A DNA stretch of 64,000 bases. Origin: Streptomyces sp. yr375. GTDB taxonomy: Bacteria; Actinomycetota; Actinomycetes; Streptomycetales; Streptomycetaceae. The notes beneath the pieces were generated by a model that was not told where the DNA came from, ran no database searches, and saw only the letters and a list, made by a program, of their open reading frames with translations. This document shows positions 49,189 through 59,100 of the stretch, one piece after another; positions within the stretch are counted from its first letter, which is position 1, and each line of letters starts with the position of its first letter. The position numbers and the translations under genes are program-made. Location: the NCBI RefSeq assembly GCF_900110755.1, contig NZ_FOFF01000010.1:124001-188000 (forward strand), in the 5' to 3' direction.

Positions 49189-49371
49189 ATGGGGACCAGT
49201 GTGCTCAGCCTGCGGATAGACGAGGAGCTGCTCGAGCGGCTCCGGCAGCATGCCGCGAAACGCGGAATGAGCGTCCAGGACTATGTCGTCCAGACGCTCA
49301 TTCGCGATGACTTCGACGAGCGGTTCCAGACCGCCGTCGAGGAGACGGAGAAGTTCTACGGGCTCACGTGA
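49189..49371 (+). CDS. Solitary ribbon-helix-helix protein
   Basis: The 60-residue protein (MGTSVLSLRIDEELLERLRQ) has the Arc/MetJ-type RHH pattern: beta strand SVLSLRI, helix ELLERLRQHAAKRG, turn, and helix SVQDYVVQTLIRDD. Such proteins are DNA-binding antitoxins or regulators, but no toxin gene follows; the next gene is the convergent purine permease. The C-terminal VEETEKFYGLT may bind a partner. The start is ATG 49189. Confidence 0.85.
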   Translation: MGTSVLSLRIDEELLERLRQHAAKRGMSVQDYVVQTLIRDDFDERFQTAVEETEKFYGLT

Positions 49372-49407
49372 GCGGCCTCCCGGAGGGGTGCTCCGAGGGG
49401 GCGCGGC

Positions 49408-50814
49408 TCACGTCAGGCCGAGGGCCGGCATCAGGTAGTAGAAGGCGAAGACGGCGGAGACCACGTACATCGGCACCGGGACGTCCCGGCCGCGCCCGGC
49501 CGCCAGGCGCAGCACCACGAAGGTGATGAAGCCCATGCCGATGCCGTTGGTGATCGAGTAGGTGAACGGCATCATCACCATCGTGATGAAGGCCGGGACG
49601 GCGATGGTGTGGTCGGACCAGTCGATCTCCTTGACCGAGCCGGCCAGGATCAGGTAGCCCACCGCGAGCAGCGCCGGGGTGGCCGCCTGGGACGGGACCA
49701 TCGTGGCGACGGGCGTGAGGAACAGCGCCACGGCGAAGAGGCCGCCGGTGACCAGGTTCGCGAAGCCGGTGCGGGCGCCCTCGCCGACGCCGGCGGTGGA
49801 CTCCACGAAGCAGGTGGTGGCCGACGAGGAGCTGGCGCCGCCCGCCGCGACGGCGATGCCGTCGACGAAGAGGACCTTGTTGATGCCGGGCATCTCGCCC
49901 TTGGCGTCGGTCAGCTTCGCCTCGTCGGAGACGCCCATGATCGTGCCCATCGCGTCGAAGAAGCACGACAGCAGGACGGTGAAGACGAAGAGGACGCCGG
50001 TCAGCACACCGACCTTGCCGAACCCGCCGAACAGGCTGAAGTCGCCGATGAGCCCGAAGTCGGGGGAGGCGACGGGGTTGCCGGGCCACTTGGGGGTGGT
50101 GAGGCCCCAGGAGGGGATCGCGGCGACGGCGTCGACGACCAGCGCGAGGACGGTCATGGCGACGATCGAGATCAGGATCGCGCCGGGCACCTTGCGGGTG
50201 ATCAGCGCCAGCGTGAGCAGGGCGCCGACGACGAAGACGAGGACCGGCCAGCCGTCGAGGTGGCCGTCGGCGCCGAGCTGGAGCGGGACGGTGGTGTGGG
50301 CGGCGTCCGGGATGCGGCTGACGAAGCCGGAGTCGACGAGCCCGATCAGCATGATGAACAGGCCGATACCGATCGAGATCGCCTTGCGCAGACCGAACGG
50401 CACCGCGTTCATCACGCGCTCGCGCAGCCCGGTGGCGACCAGCAGCATCACCACGAGACCGGCCAGCACGACCATGCCCATGGCGTCCGGCCAGGACATG
50501 CGGGGTGCGAGCTGGAGGGCGACCACCGAGTTCACGCCGAGGCCGGCGGCCAGCGCGATGGGCACGTTGCCGATCACCCCCATGAGGAGGGTGGTGAAGG
50601 CGGCCGTCACACAGGTGGCGGTGACCAGTTGACCGTGATCGAGCTGGTGACCGTACATGTCCTTCGCGCTGCCGAGGATGATCGGGTTCAGCACGATGAT
50701 GTACGCCATGGCGAAGAAGGTGGCGAAACCGCCCCGGATCTCGCGCGGCAGGGTGCTGCCCCGCTCGGAGATGCGGAAGTAGCGGTCGAGGGCGCCGTGA
50801 GCGGGGCTGGACAT
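49408..50814 (-). CDS. NCS2-family purine permease (AzgA-like)
   Basis: The 468-residue membrane protein has the NCS2/AzgA signatures: RGGFATFFAMAYIIVLNPII at the N-terminus, LAAGLGVNSVVALQLAPRM, FFDAMGTIMGVSDEAKLTDA and SSSSATTCFVESTAGVGEGA. It probably imports guanine, hypoxanthine or adenine with protons. About 12-14 helices. The start is ATG 50814. It is divergent from the DUF2530 gene, a pairing I recall in other Streptomyces. Confidence 0.93.
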   Translation of the reverse strand: MSSPAHGALDRYFRISERGSTLPREIRGGFATFFAMAYIIVLNPIILGSAKDMYGHQLDHGQLVTATCVTAAFTTLLMGVIGNVPIALAAGLGVNSVVALQLAPRMSWPDAMGMVVLAGLVVMLLVATGLRERVMNAVPFGLRKAISIGIGLFIMLIGLVDSGFVSRIPDAAHTTVPLQLGADGHLDGWPVLVFVVGALLTLALITRKVPGAILISIVAMTVLALVVDAVAAIPSWGLTTPKWPGNPVASPDFGLIGDFSLFGGFGKVGVLTGVLFVFTVLLSCFFDAMGTIMGVSDEAKLTDAKGEMPGINKVLFVDGIAVAAGGASSSSATTCFVESTAGVGEGARTGFANLVTGGLFAVALFLTPVATMVPSQAATPALLAVGYLILAGSVKEIDWSDHTIAVPAFITMVMMPFTYSITNGIGMGFITFVVLRLAAGRGRDVPVPMYVVSAVFAFYYLMPALGLT

Positions 50815-50867
50815 GTTTTTGGCGTTTCCTACGAAGAGAAGCGGTCAGGCATAAACCGTTTCAGTAT

Positions 50868-50882
50868 GAACGTATGCCGTTC
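50868..50882. promoter_or_regulatory. Inverted repeat GAACG-TATGC-CGTTC
   Basis: GAACG (50868-50872) and CGTTC (50878-50882) flank TATGC, 54-68 bases upstream of the permease start, a reasonable operator position. Confidence 0.45.
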
Positions 50883-50939
50883 GAATCAGCCATCTCCGCG
50901 CGTAGACCCGGGGGGATCCGACCGTTTCACCAGGCCTCG

Positions 50940-50945
50940 TAAGCT
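50940..50945 (+). promoter_or_regulatory. -10 element TAAGCT for leaderless DUF2530 gene
   Basis: TAAGCT ends 6 bases before ATG 50952. Confidence 0.5.
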
Positions 50946-50951
50946 GTGCCC

Positions 50952-51218
50952 ATGGCCGCGTTCTTCTCGGGACCCACCAAGCACGAGGCGCCGGAGCCCC
51001 TGGAGGGCCCCGTCGTCGCCACCATCACCGGCGGCACGATCCTCTGGTTCGTCCTCTTCCTCCTCCAGCTCCCCTTCTACGGCACGCTGGACGACCACGG
51101 TCATCTGTGGTGGCTGTGGACCTGCCTCGCGGGGGCCGGGCTCGGGCTGATCGGCATCTGGTACGTCCGCAGGCGGGACGCGGCCATCAAGCGGGCGATC
51201 GCCGCCGAGCCCCGGTAG
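50952..51218 (+). CDS. DUF2530 two-helix membrane protein
   Basis: The 88-residue protein has two membrane helices (VVATITGGTILWFVLFLLQL and LWWLWTCLAGAGLGLIGIWY) and a basic C-terminal YVRRRDAAIKRAIAAEPR. It matches DUF2530, actinobacterial proteins of unknown function that often sit beside an NCS2 permease or MarR gene. The ATG follows a -10 box directly. Confidence 0.88.
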   Translation: MAAFFSGPTKHEAPEPLEGPVVATITGGTILWFVLFLLQLPFYGTLDDHGHLWWLWTCLAGAGLGLIGIWYVRRRDAAIKRAIAAEPR

Positions 51219-51278
51219 CGGGCGCCGCCGAGCCCGCCACCTCGTCGGTCAGGGGAGGCCCCGTCAGGGGAGGCCCAG

Positions 51279-51284
51279 TACCGT
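51279..51284 (+). promoter_or_regulatory. -10 element TACCGT for leaderless P-type ATPase gene
   Basis: TACCGT ends 6 bases before ATG 51291. A direct repeat TCAGGGGAGGCCC at 51249-51261 and 51264-51276 lies just upstream. Confidence 0.5.
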
Positions 51285-51290
51285 CGACTC

Positions 51291-53660
51291 ATGGCCCACA
51301 CCGACGCACCAGCCTCCGTGCCGGCGACGGCGACCGGTCTGACCGCCGCCGAGGTCGCGGACCGCGTCGCGCGCGGTCAGGTGAACGACGTACCCGTGCG
51401 CAGCAGCCGCTCGGTCGGCGAGATCGTCCGGGCGAACGTGTTCACCCGGTTCAACGCGATCATCGGCGTCCTGTGGGTGGTCATGCTGGCCGTCGCGCCC
51501 ATCCAGGACGGCCTGTTCGGGTTCGTGATCCTCGCCAACACCGGGATCGGCATCATCCAGGAGTGGCGGGCGAAGCAGACCCTGGACTCCCTCGCGGTCG
51601 TCGGCGAGGCCCGCCCCACCGTCCGCCGCGACGGCACGGCGACCGAGGTCACCACCGCCGCGCTCGTCCTGGACGACGTCATCGAGATCGGGCCCGGGGA
51701 CAAGATCGCCGTGGACGGGGAGTGCGTCGAGGCGGACGGGCTGGAGATCGACGAGTCGCTGCTCACCGGCGAGGCCGACCCCGTCGTGAAGCGGCCGGGC
51801 GACCCGGTCATGTCGGGCAGTTTCGTGGTGGCGGGCGGCGGCGCGTTCCGGGCCACGAAGGTCGGCCGCGAGGCCTACGCCGCCCAGCTCGCCGAAGAGG
51901 CGTCACGCTTCACGCTCGTCCACTCCGAGCTGCGCTCCGGCATCTCCACGATCCTCAAGTACGTGACGTGGATGATGATCCCGGCCGCGATCGGCCTGGT
52001 CGTCACGCAACTGTTCGTGAAGAACAACGGCTTCAAGGACTCGGTCGCGCGCACCATCGGCGGCATCGTCCCGATGGTCCCGGAGGGGCTGGTGCTGCTC
52101 ACCTCCGTCGCCTTCGCGATCGGCGTCATCCGGCTTGGCCGAAAACAGTGCCTGGTGCAGGAGCTGCCGGCGATCGAGGGCCTCGCCCGCGTCGACACCG
52201 TCTGCCTGGACAAGACCGGCACCCTCACCGAGGGCGGCATGGACGTCACCGAGCTGAGGATGCTCGACGGCTTCGACGAGTCGTACGTACGGCAGGCGCT
52301 GGGCGCGCTCGGGGAGTCCGACCCGCGGCCGAACGCCTCCCTGAAGGCGATCATCGACGCCTATCCGGACGTCGAGGAGTGGCGCTGCACCGAGTCGCTG
52401 CCGTTTTCCTCCGCCCGCAAGTACAGCGGGGCCAGCTTCAGCGAGGGCAACGGGGAGATCAACACCTGGCTGCTGGGAGCGCCGGACGTGCTGCTGGCCG
52501 ACGGCGCGCCCGCCCTCGCGGAGACCGGGCGGCTCAACGAGCAGGGCCTGCGGGTGCTGCTGCTGGCCCGCGCCGCCCGCGACCTCGACGATCCCGAGCC
52601 CGCGCGCGGTGCCCGGCCCGCCGCGCTCGTCGTCCTCGAACAGCGGCTGCGGCCCGACGCCGCCGACACGCTGCGCTACTTCGCCGCGCAGGACGTCCGC
52701 GCGAAGGTCATCTCCGGCGACAACGCGGTGTCGGTGGGCGCGGTGGCCGCGAAGCTGGGGCTGGACGGCCGTACGGTCGACGCGCGCCAACTGCCCGCCG
52801 AGCGGGCCGACATGGGGCGGGCGCTGGACGAGGGCACGGTGTTCGGGCGGGTCACCCCGCAGCAGAAGCGGGACATGGTCGGCGCGCTCCAGTCCCGGGG
52901 GCACACGGTGGCGATGACGGGGGACGGCGTCAACGACGTGCTCGCGCTGAAGGACGCCGACATCGGCGTGGCGATGGGGTCGGGCTCCGAGGCCACCCGG
53001 GCGGTCGCGCAGATCGTGCTGCTGAACAACAGCTTCGCGACGCTGCCGTCGGTGGTGGCGGAGGGCCGGCGGGTCATCGGCAACATCACCCGGGTGGCGA
53101 CCCTGTTCCTGGTGAAGACGGTCTACTCGGTGCTGCTGGCCCTGCTGGTGGTGTGCTGGCAGGTCGAATACCCCTTCCTGCCACGCCACTTGACCCTGCT
53201 CTCCACCCTCACCATCGGCATCCCGGCCTTCTTCCTCGCCCTCGCCCCCAACACCGAACGGGCCCGCCCGCACTTCGTACGGCGCGTGATGCGGTACTCG
53301 GTCCCGGGCGGGGTCATCGCGGGCGTCGCCACCTTCGTGACGTATCTGACGGCACGTCACTACTACGTGGGCAAGGGCTCGTTGGACGCCGAGACCAGCG
53401 CGGCGACGCTCACCCTGTTCCTGGTGTCGATGTGGGTCCTGGCGATCGTCGCCCGCCCGTACACCTGGTGGCGGATCCTGCTGGTGGCGTCGATGGGCGC
53501 GGCGTTCCTGGTGGTCCTGATCGTCCCGTCGCTCCAGGACTTCTTCGCCCTGAAGCTGGTCGGTACGACGATGCCGTGGATCGCGGTGGGGGTGGCGGGG
53601 GTGGCGGCGGTCGCCCTGGAACTGACCTGGAAATGGGTCGACCGCCGCTCCCCCGCCTGA
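51291..53660 (+). CDS. CtpE-like cation-translocating P-type ATPase
   Basis: The 789-residue pump has the phosphorylation motif DKTGTLTEGG (Asp near residue 307), the hinge TGDGVNDVLALKDADIGVAM near 544, and a helix-4 ion-site motif IVPMVPEGLVLLTS. The actuator loop reads LLTGEADPV rather than the usual TGES, which is the pattern I recall for mycobacterial CtpE, a calcium uptake ATPase. About 10 helices, with no N-terminal heavy-metal CxxC domain, so calcium or another light cation is likely. It appears leaderless (TACCGT then ATG). It is convergent with the secreted protein gene at 53680. Confidence 0.92.
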   Translation: MAHTDAPASVPATATGLTAAEVADRVARGQVNDVPVRSSRSVGEIVRANVFTRFNAIIGVLWVVMLAVAPIQDGLFGFVILANTGIGIIQEWRAKQTLDSLAVVGEARPTVRRDGTATEVTTAALVLDDVIEIGPGDKIAVDGECVEADGLEIDESLLTGEADPVVKRPGDPVMSGSFVVAGGGAFRATKVGREAYAAQLAEEASRFTLVHSELRSGISTILKYVTWMMIPAAIGLVVTQLFVKNNGFKDSVARTIGGIVPMVPEGLVLLTSVAFAIGVIRLGRKQCLVQELPAIEGLARVDTVCLDKTGTLTEGGMDVTELRMLDGFDESYVRQALGALGESDPRPNASLKAIIDAYPDVEEWRCTESLPFSSARKYSGASFSEGNGEINTWLLGAPDVLLADGAPALAETGRLNEQGLRVLLLARAARDLDDPEPARGARPAALVVLEQRLRPDAADTLRYFAAQDVRAKVISGDNAVSVGAVAAKLGLDGRTVDARQLPAERADMGRALDEGTVFGRVTPQQKRDMVGALQSRGHTVAMTGDGVNDVLALKDADIGVAMGSGSEATRAVAQIVLLNNSFATLPSVVAEGRRVIGNITRVATLFLVKTVYSVLLALLVVCWQVEYPFLPRHLTLLSTLTIGIPAFFLALAPNTERARPHFVRRVMRYSVPGGVIAGVATFVTYLTARHYYVGKGSLDAETSAATLTLFLVSMWVLAIVARPYTWWRILLVASMGAAFLVVLIVPSLQDFFALKLVGTTMPWIAVGVAGVAAVALELTWKWVDRRSPA

Positions 53661-53679
53661 CTGCTTGCTTCAGGTCGGC

Positions 53680-54492
53680 TTACTTCACGTCGACGAAGTC
53701 GCCCACGGCGCTGATCGCCGGGGTCGTCGTGGTGCCGGCGAAGGTGTAGCGGTAGGTGCCGTCGACGGACGCCGTGACGGTGGTCTTCAGGGTGCCGGTC
53801 GAGCTCGTCTTGACGGTCTTGACCGTGGTGTAGGTGGTGCTGCCCTTCTTCTTGAACTGCAGCTTCACCGGCATGGCCGCGTAACCGGCGTACTTGTTGG
53901 TGTCCCAGTTGGCACGGCTCAGCTTGCCCGTGACCGTGATGGTCTTGCCCTTCATCACCGGCTCCGGCGCGGCGTTGACCGTCAACTGCGCCTGGCGCTG
54001 GACGTTGACCGCGCCCAGGTTGCTCTGGAGCGTGAAGTCGTCGTCCGAGGTGACGTCCTTGGGGAGGGCGAGGGCGCCCACCTTCCAGGTGCCGGCGTCG
54101 CTGTTGGCCAGGTCGTCGAAGTCGGTGGAGACGGTCGGCCGGAACTCGATCTTGGCCGTGCACTTGAGGACCGTCGTGGAGGACGCGGTGCAGGTGCCCG
54201 GGTTGTCACCGCTGAGCACGTCGGAGTCCAGGGTGAGCTTGGTGCCCCGGTAGAGCACCGGGCCGCTGTCGAAGGAGCTCGCGCTGAGGCTCGCGGGCTT
54301 CGTCACCGTGTACGTGGCGGAGACGGTCACCTTGGCCGTGGGGCCGACCACGACGGCCTTGCCCGCGTTCACCTTCACGTTGGAGAAGGTGACGTTCGGC
54401 GCGGCCGACGGCGCGGCCTGCGCGGCCGGGACGGCGAGGGCGGAGAGAGCGAGGGCGCCGGAGGAGGCGACCACAAGGGCGCGTATGCGCAT
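53680..54492 (-). CDS. Secreted Ig-like repeat protein, paralogue A
   Basis: The 270-residue protein has a signal peptide (MRIRALVVASSGALALSALA, cleavage after AQA) and is all-beta. An N-terminal module (about 35-175) has a Cys pair (GTCTASSTTVLKCTAK). A C-terminal Ig-like module (about 180-270) reads QLTVNAAPEPVMKGKTITVT, KLSRANWDTNKYAGYAAMPV, KLQFKKKGSTTYTTVKTVKT and ends AVGDFVDVK. The C-terminal module is nearly the same as that of the next gene. Such modules are found in Streptomyces extracellular proteins. Function is unknown. Confidence 0.88.
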   Translation of the reverse strand: MRIRALVVASSGALALSALAVPAAQAAPSAAPNVTFSNVKVNAGKAVVVGPTAKVTVSATYTVTKPASLSASSFDSGPVLYRGTKLTLDSDVLSGDNPGTCTASSTTVLKCTAKIEFRPTVSTDFDDLANSDAGTWKVGALALPKDVTSDDDFTLQSNLGAVNVQRQAQLTVNAAPEPVMKGKTITVTGKLSRANWDTNKYAGYAAMPVKLQFKKKGSTTYTTVKTVKTSSTGTLKTTVTASVDGTYRYTFAGTTTTPAISAVGDFVDVK

Positions 54493-54563
54493 GTGTGTTC
54501 CTTGAGGCAGGTCGTACGAAGGAAATGAAGAAAGAAGAGGGGTGAAGGGGGGTGAAGCGGGGG

Positions 54564-55490
54564 CTACTTCACGTCGACGAAGTCGCCGGCCGCGTTGACC
54601 GCCGGGGACGTCGTGGTGCCGACGAAGATGTAGCGGTAGTAGCCGTCCACACCGGCCTTGACGGTGGTGGACAGGCCGCCGGTGGCGGTGGTCTTGACGG
54701 ACTTCACCGTGCTGTAGGTGGTGGAGTCCTTCTTGCGGAACTGAAGCTGGGCGTAGACCCCGGCGTAACCGGTGTACTTGTTGGTGTCCCAGTTGGCGCG
54801 GGTCAGCTTGCCCGTGACCGTGATGGTCTTGCCCTTCTTCACCGGCTCCGGCGCGGCGTTGACCGTCAACTGCGTCTGGCGCTGGAGCTTGACGGTGGCG
54901 AGGGAGTCGGCCTCGGTGTAGCCGACCTTGCTCCAGTCGATGCTGTCGGCGTCCCGGTCGACGTCGTTCCAGTCCATGATGAAGCCGACGGCCTTCCACG
55001 TGGCGGCGTCGGCGTTGGCCAGCTCATCACCCGGGTAGATGTCGATGGTGCTCTTGCACGTGGCGACGGTGGCCGTGGTGTTGGTGCAGACCGGCCAGTC
55101 GTCGCCGATCAGCAGGTTGTCCGACTCGTCGAAGTCGCCGCGGTAGATGAACAGGTCCAGCTCGGTGTCCTGCGCCGTGACGTCGACACCCGCGCCGTGC
55201 GTCACCTTGAAGCTGACCGGCACGGTGACCTTGCCGCCGGTGCCCGCGACGACCGGCTTACCGTTGTTGATCTTCACGCCGGTGAACTTGGCGTCCAGCG
55301 GGTACGGCGTACCGGTGTCGGCGGGCGCCGAACCGGTGAAGGCCGTCTTCCCCGAGATGGCCGCGTGCACAGCCTTCAGGGTGTCGACGGTGTGGTGCGA
55401 GTCTTTACCGACGGCCTGCGCGGCCGGCACGGCGAGAGCGGAGAGAGCCAGGGCGCCGGTGACGGCGGCCACGGTGGCACGGATGCGCAT
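54564..55490 (-). CDS. Secreted Ig-like repeat protein, paralogue B
   Basis: The 308-residue protein has a signal peptide (MRIRATVAAVTGALALSALA) and the same C-terminal module as the previous gene (QLTVNAAPEPVKKGKTITVT, KLTRANWDTNKYTGYAGVYA, ending AAGDFVDVK). Its N-terminal module is diverged (FKVTHGAGVDVTAQDTELDL, VCTNTTATVATCKSTIDIYP) but keeps the Cys pair. The two genes are tandem, same strand, 71 bases apart, so they come from a duplication in which the N-terminal halves changed fast. Confidence 0.88.
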   Translation of the reverse strand: MRIRATVAAVTGALALSALAVPAAQAVGKDSHHTVDTLKAVHAAISGKTAFTGSAPADTGTPYPLDAKFTGVKINNGKPVVAGTGGKVTVPVSFKVTHGAGVDVTAQDTELDLFIYRGDFDESDNLLIGDDWPVCTNTTATVATCKSTIDIYPGDELANADAATWKAVGFIMDWNDVDRDADSIDWSKVGYTEADSLATVKLQRQTQLTVNAAPEPVKKGKTITVTGKLTRANWDTNKYTGYAGVYAQLQFRKKDSTTYSTVKSVKTTATGGLSTTVKAGVDGYYRYIFVGTTTSPAVNAAGDFVDVK

Positions 55491-55681
55491 GCAATCCCCC
55501 GGTGGAGAATGGACCCGATTGCCCGAGTCGCCCTGCGGCTCGTCATCGGACAGGGTCCAAGTGATCGTGGAGCCTGTTGGCTCATGAAGGAAGATCCGTG
55601 CCGCATGTGAATGGTTGTACCGAGTGAGGGTGATTCTCTGACGGTTTTTCGGAGGAGGTCCTCTCGGGTTCTAGGAGGCAA

Positions 55682-56071
55682 GTGAACGACAACGCGCTCA
55701 TCGAGGCGATCCGTGACACGCCTGAAGGGTTCGGACTGAACGGCGCCTACTACCCGACTGCCATGATCCTCACGGGAATCGACGTCGGCAGGTCAGGCGG
55801 GCTGCTGCGGGGCTTCAGGGAGTGGCTGGTCGTCCGCGCGGACGAGTGCAACGGCCTCCAGTGGCATCAGCTCGTCCTCCTGGACCTGTTCCCCGACATG
55901 AGGCTCCAGGGCTGGAAGAACCCGGAGCACCTGACCCCGGACCAGCACCGCCAAGCCGTGGACCACCTCTTCTCACTCGTCCTCGAATTCCTGGACGTAC
56001 GGAACAATCCGCGAGAGCTGGGCCGCATGTACACGCGGCACGAAACGATGTACGCGCACATCGAGGGCTAG
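55682..56071 (+). CDS. Unrecognised 129-residue protein
   Basis: The start is GTG 55682, behind AGGAGG at 55672-55677. The sequence is soluble and acidic, with helices likely (NALIEAIRDTPEGFGLNGAY, SGGLLRGFREWLVVRADECN, DQHRQAVDHLFSLVLEFLDV). It has a good ribosome site and coding bias, ends before a strong bidirectional terminator, and is likely a real single gene. I do not recognise the family. It is reminiscent of small immunity-type proteins but nothing supports that. Confidence 0.75.
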   Translation: MNDNALIEAIRDTPEGFGLNGAYYPTAMILTGIDVGRSGGLLRGFREWLVVRADECNGLQWHQLVLLDLFPDMRLQGWKNPEHLTPDQHRQAVDHLFSLVLEFLDVRNNPRELGRMYTRHETMYAHIEG

Positions 56072-56092
56072 CGGGAACAGCCGGAACCAGCG

Positions 56093-56131
56093 ACGGCCGC
56101 CCCACCAGGAATGCTCCGGTGGGGCGGCCGT
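56093..56131. terminator. Bidirectional terminator, perfect 14-bp stem
   Basis: ACGGCCGCCCCACC (56093-56106) and GGTGGGGCGGCCGT (56118-56131) are perfect complements with an 11-base loop. The hairpin lies between the convergent genes ending at 56071 and 56148. Confidence 0.85.
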
Positions 56132-56147
56132 TCCGATTGTGTCGGCC

Positions 56148-59100
56148 TCAGTCGAACCAGCGGTCCCGTGCCAGTTCTCCCGTGCGGGACGGGTCCTCCA
56201 GGAGGGCTGCGACCTCGAAGCGGCGGGGCCATTGGTGGGTTGCCCAGGACAGGGCGGCGGCTACGCCTTCCAGGGTGGCGGCGTGGGGGACGCCGTCGGG
56301 CGGGAGGCGCCAGTCGATTTCCGTGCCGGACACGACCAGTTCCTCGTGTTCGACGTATGTGGCGGGGGTGCGGGGGCCGAGCAGGGCCCGTACCGACTCC
56401 GGTACGTCGTGTTCGGCGCCCTCGGAGTCGATGGGCCCGGTGACGGACTCGCTCAGGCGGCGGACTTGGAACAGTTCGGCCAACTCGGCGGCGCGGGAGG
56501 GGCGTACGGGCAGGAGTGGGACGCCGTTCGTGAAGGGGAGGAGGTCGGGTGAGTCGACCACCATCGCGTCCGCCGCGTCCACTACCTCGACCCGGCCGTC
56601 GACGACGGCGCGCAGGTCGTCCGGGAGGGTGACCTGATCGGGGTCCAGGTCAGCCAACGCGCTGTACAGGCCGTGCAGTTGGGCGGCGGTGACGGGGCGG
56701 TCCGGGTCGGCGAGGCGGTCCAGGAGTTCGGCCGCGCCGCCCGGCTCGTCGAGGAGGGCGGACACGGATGTCCGTACGCCCAGGGCGCGCAGTACCTGTT
56801 CGTCGTCGAAGCCGGTGGCGTCGGCCTCGTCGTACAGGCCGTGCAGGAGGGGGTCGCCGCCGGCCGCGAGGAGGCCGGCCGGGCGGCGGCCGTCGAGCAC
56901 CGGGTTTCCGCGCAACCACCAGGCGGTGTACGGCCGTACGGCCTCGTGGGTGCCGTCCGGGAGGAGGATGCGGACGGGCTGGGTGAGGGCGTCGCGCAGC
57001 GGTGGCTGCGCGAGCAGGGCGAGGGCCTGCGGCCAGCGGTCCTCGTCGACGAGGTCGAGGTCGCGGACGGCGACCAGCTCGGTGGCGACCGGCGGGACGG
57101 GGCTGTCGGGGAAGCGGTCGAGGATGTCCTCGCACCACACGTCGACGGCGTCCAGCAGGCCCGCGTCGTCCGGTTCGGCGAAGTCCCCTTCGCGCGGCTC
57201 CAGTTCGTCCGGGTCGAGGACGACGTCGGCGGCGCGTACGAGCGCGAAGTTCGCCAGCACCCCGCAGGCGGCGAGCGGCCGTTCGCCCCACTTGTCCGCC
57301 AACTCTGCGTCGACGGAGGCGAGTTCGTCCTCCCGGATGACGGAGGCGAACGGGCTGCCGGGGAGGACGAGTTCACCGGCGGGGACGAGTTCGCCGTCCT
57401 CGTCGGGCAGGGCGAGGGCGCCGAGCCAGGGTTCGTCGCCGGGCTCCAGGCCGGCGTCCCGGACGAGGGCGAGGACCGTGTCGGCGAGTTCCTCGGCGTC
57501 CGGGGTGTCCTGGTCGTCCCAGGCCCCGCCGTCGTCGTCCAGGGACGCGGCGACGGCGGCCCGCACCTGCGGGGTGGTCAGGACGGCGCGGGGCGTGGCG
57601 GGCAGCGCGCCGAGCTTCTCCAGGAGGGGGTGCGCGGCGTCCTCGTGGGCGACCTTGAGGCCGAGCCGGGCGAGGACCTCGGCGTCGACGCCGGACGTGT
57701 CAGGAGTGGGCAGCAGTACCTGGCGCGGGCCGATGGTCGTCCGGCCGTCGGCCAGCGGTACCGGCAGCCCGGAGAGGCGGTCGGGGTCGACGCCGGCGAG
57801 GCTGTCGTAGAGCCGGTACCACCAGTCGGGGTCCTTCTCCAGGCCGGCCAGCCGGTCGATCGCGTCGGCGAGCGGGATCCGGGCGACGCCCAGCGTGCGC
57901 AGCTCGACCCGCCGTTCCAGCCCGGCGGGCAGCAGCGTCGGCAGGACCTCCGCCAGCACCCGCACGGTGTCGGCGCCGGCGCCCTCGACGACCTCGGCGT
58001 CCCGCGGACGCAGCGCCTCCGGGAACTCGACGACGTCCTCGCCCTCGTTCTCCGGGACCGGCGCGACGGCGGGCGGCAGGAACGCGGTGCGCGGCAGCCG
58101 GTCGAGGACGGCCTGCCGCAGGGCGCCGTCCAGCTCGCCCTTGCCCAGCGCGCCGGGCACGAGGTCGATGATCCCCGCGCCCACCGGCCTCCAGCCGGCG
58201 AGGAGTTCGGCGTAGAGGTCCGCCGCGCGCTGCACCAGGTGGTCGGTCAGCGGGCCGGGGGCGGCGTGCCGGCGGGTGGTGTCGAGCGGGAAGGAGGCGA
58301 TGAGCAGGGCGGGCACGCCGAGGGGCTCGTCGCTGGGGGTGGGCGCGTGCACGACGGGCGTGGTCCGGGGCCGGGCGGGCGCTCCGTCCGCGTCGACCGG
58401 CACGGCCCAGGTGACCGACCAGTGGGGCCGCAGCCGCTCCTCCACCGGCCGGTCGGCCAGCAGCTCGGCGGCGAGGGAACCGTGCGTGGCGACGACCCGC
58501 CACCGGGTGCTCCCGTCCCGCGTGTCCTCGACGACGGTCAGCGCGCCGTCGGCGGAGTCGGCGGACCGGCGCAGGACGCGCGGCGCGTCGTCGCCGACCT
58601 CGATGACGACCTCCGCAAGGCCCGGCAGGGCGAGCAGCAGGGCGTCGTCGACTGCGGTGAGGAGCCGTTCGGCGAGGTCGGCGGCGGCCGCGTCGCGCAG
58701 CGGCAGGATGACGGCGGTGTCGTACGGGTCGGGCGCGGTGCCCTGGGCGGCGAAGGGCAGCCGCAGCAGCGGCACATGCCCGTCCCGGCGCCGGACCTCG
58801 TCACCGAGGCCGGGGCTGTGCCGGGCGGTGTCGGAGGCGAGCGCGCGGGCCTCGGCGAGGTCCCAGCGGACACCGCCGTACCGTCCGACGACGGCGGGCT
58901 CGTCGGTCACGGCGAGGACGGCGGCGAAGCCGACGCCGAACCGTCCGACGGCCACCTCCGACTGCCGGGCCTCGCGCTTGGCGGAGGCGCGGAGGGTGGC
59001 GAGGGACTCGACACCGGCCGCGTCCAGGGGCGCGCCGGTGTTGGCGGCGACGAGGACGCCGTCGCGCAGGGTGAGCCGCAGCCGCCCCGGGACTCCGGCG

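Noticed and set aside
49609..51150. 513-codon plus-strand frame
   Set aside because: It is antisense to the purine permease and crosses the DUF2530 start.
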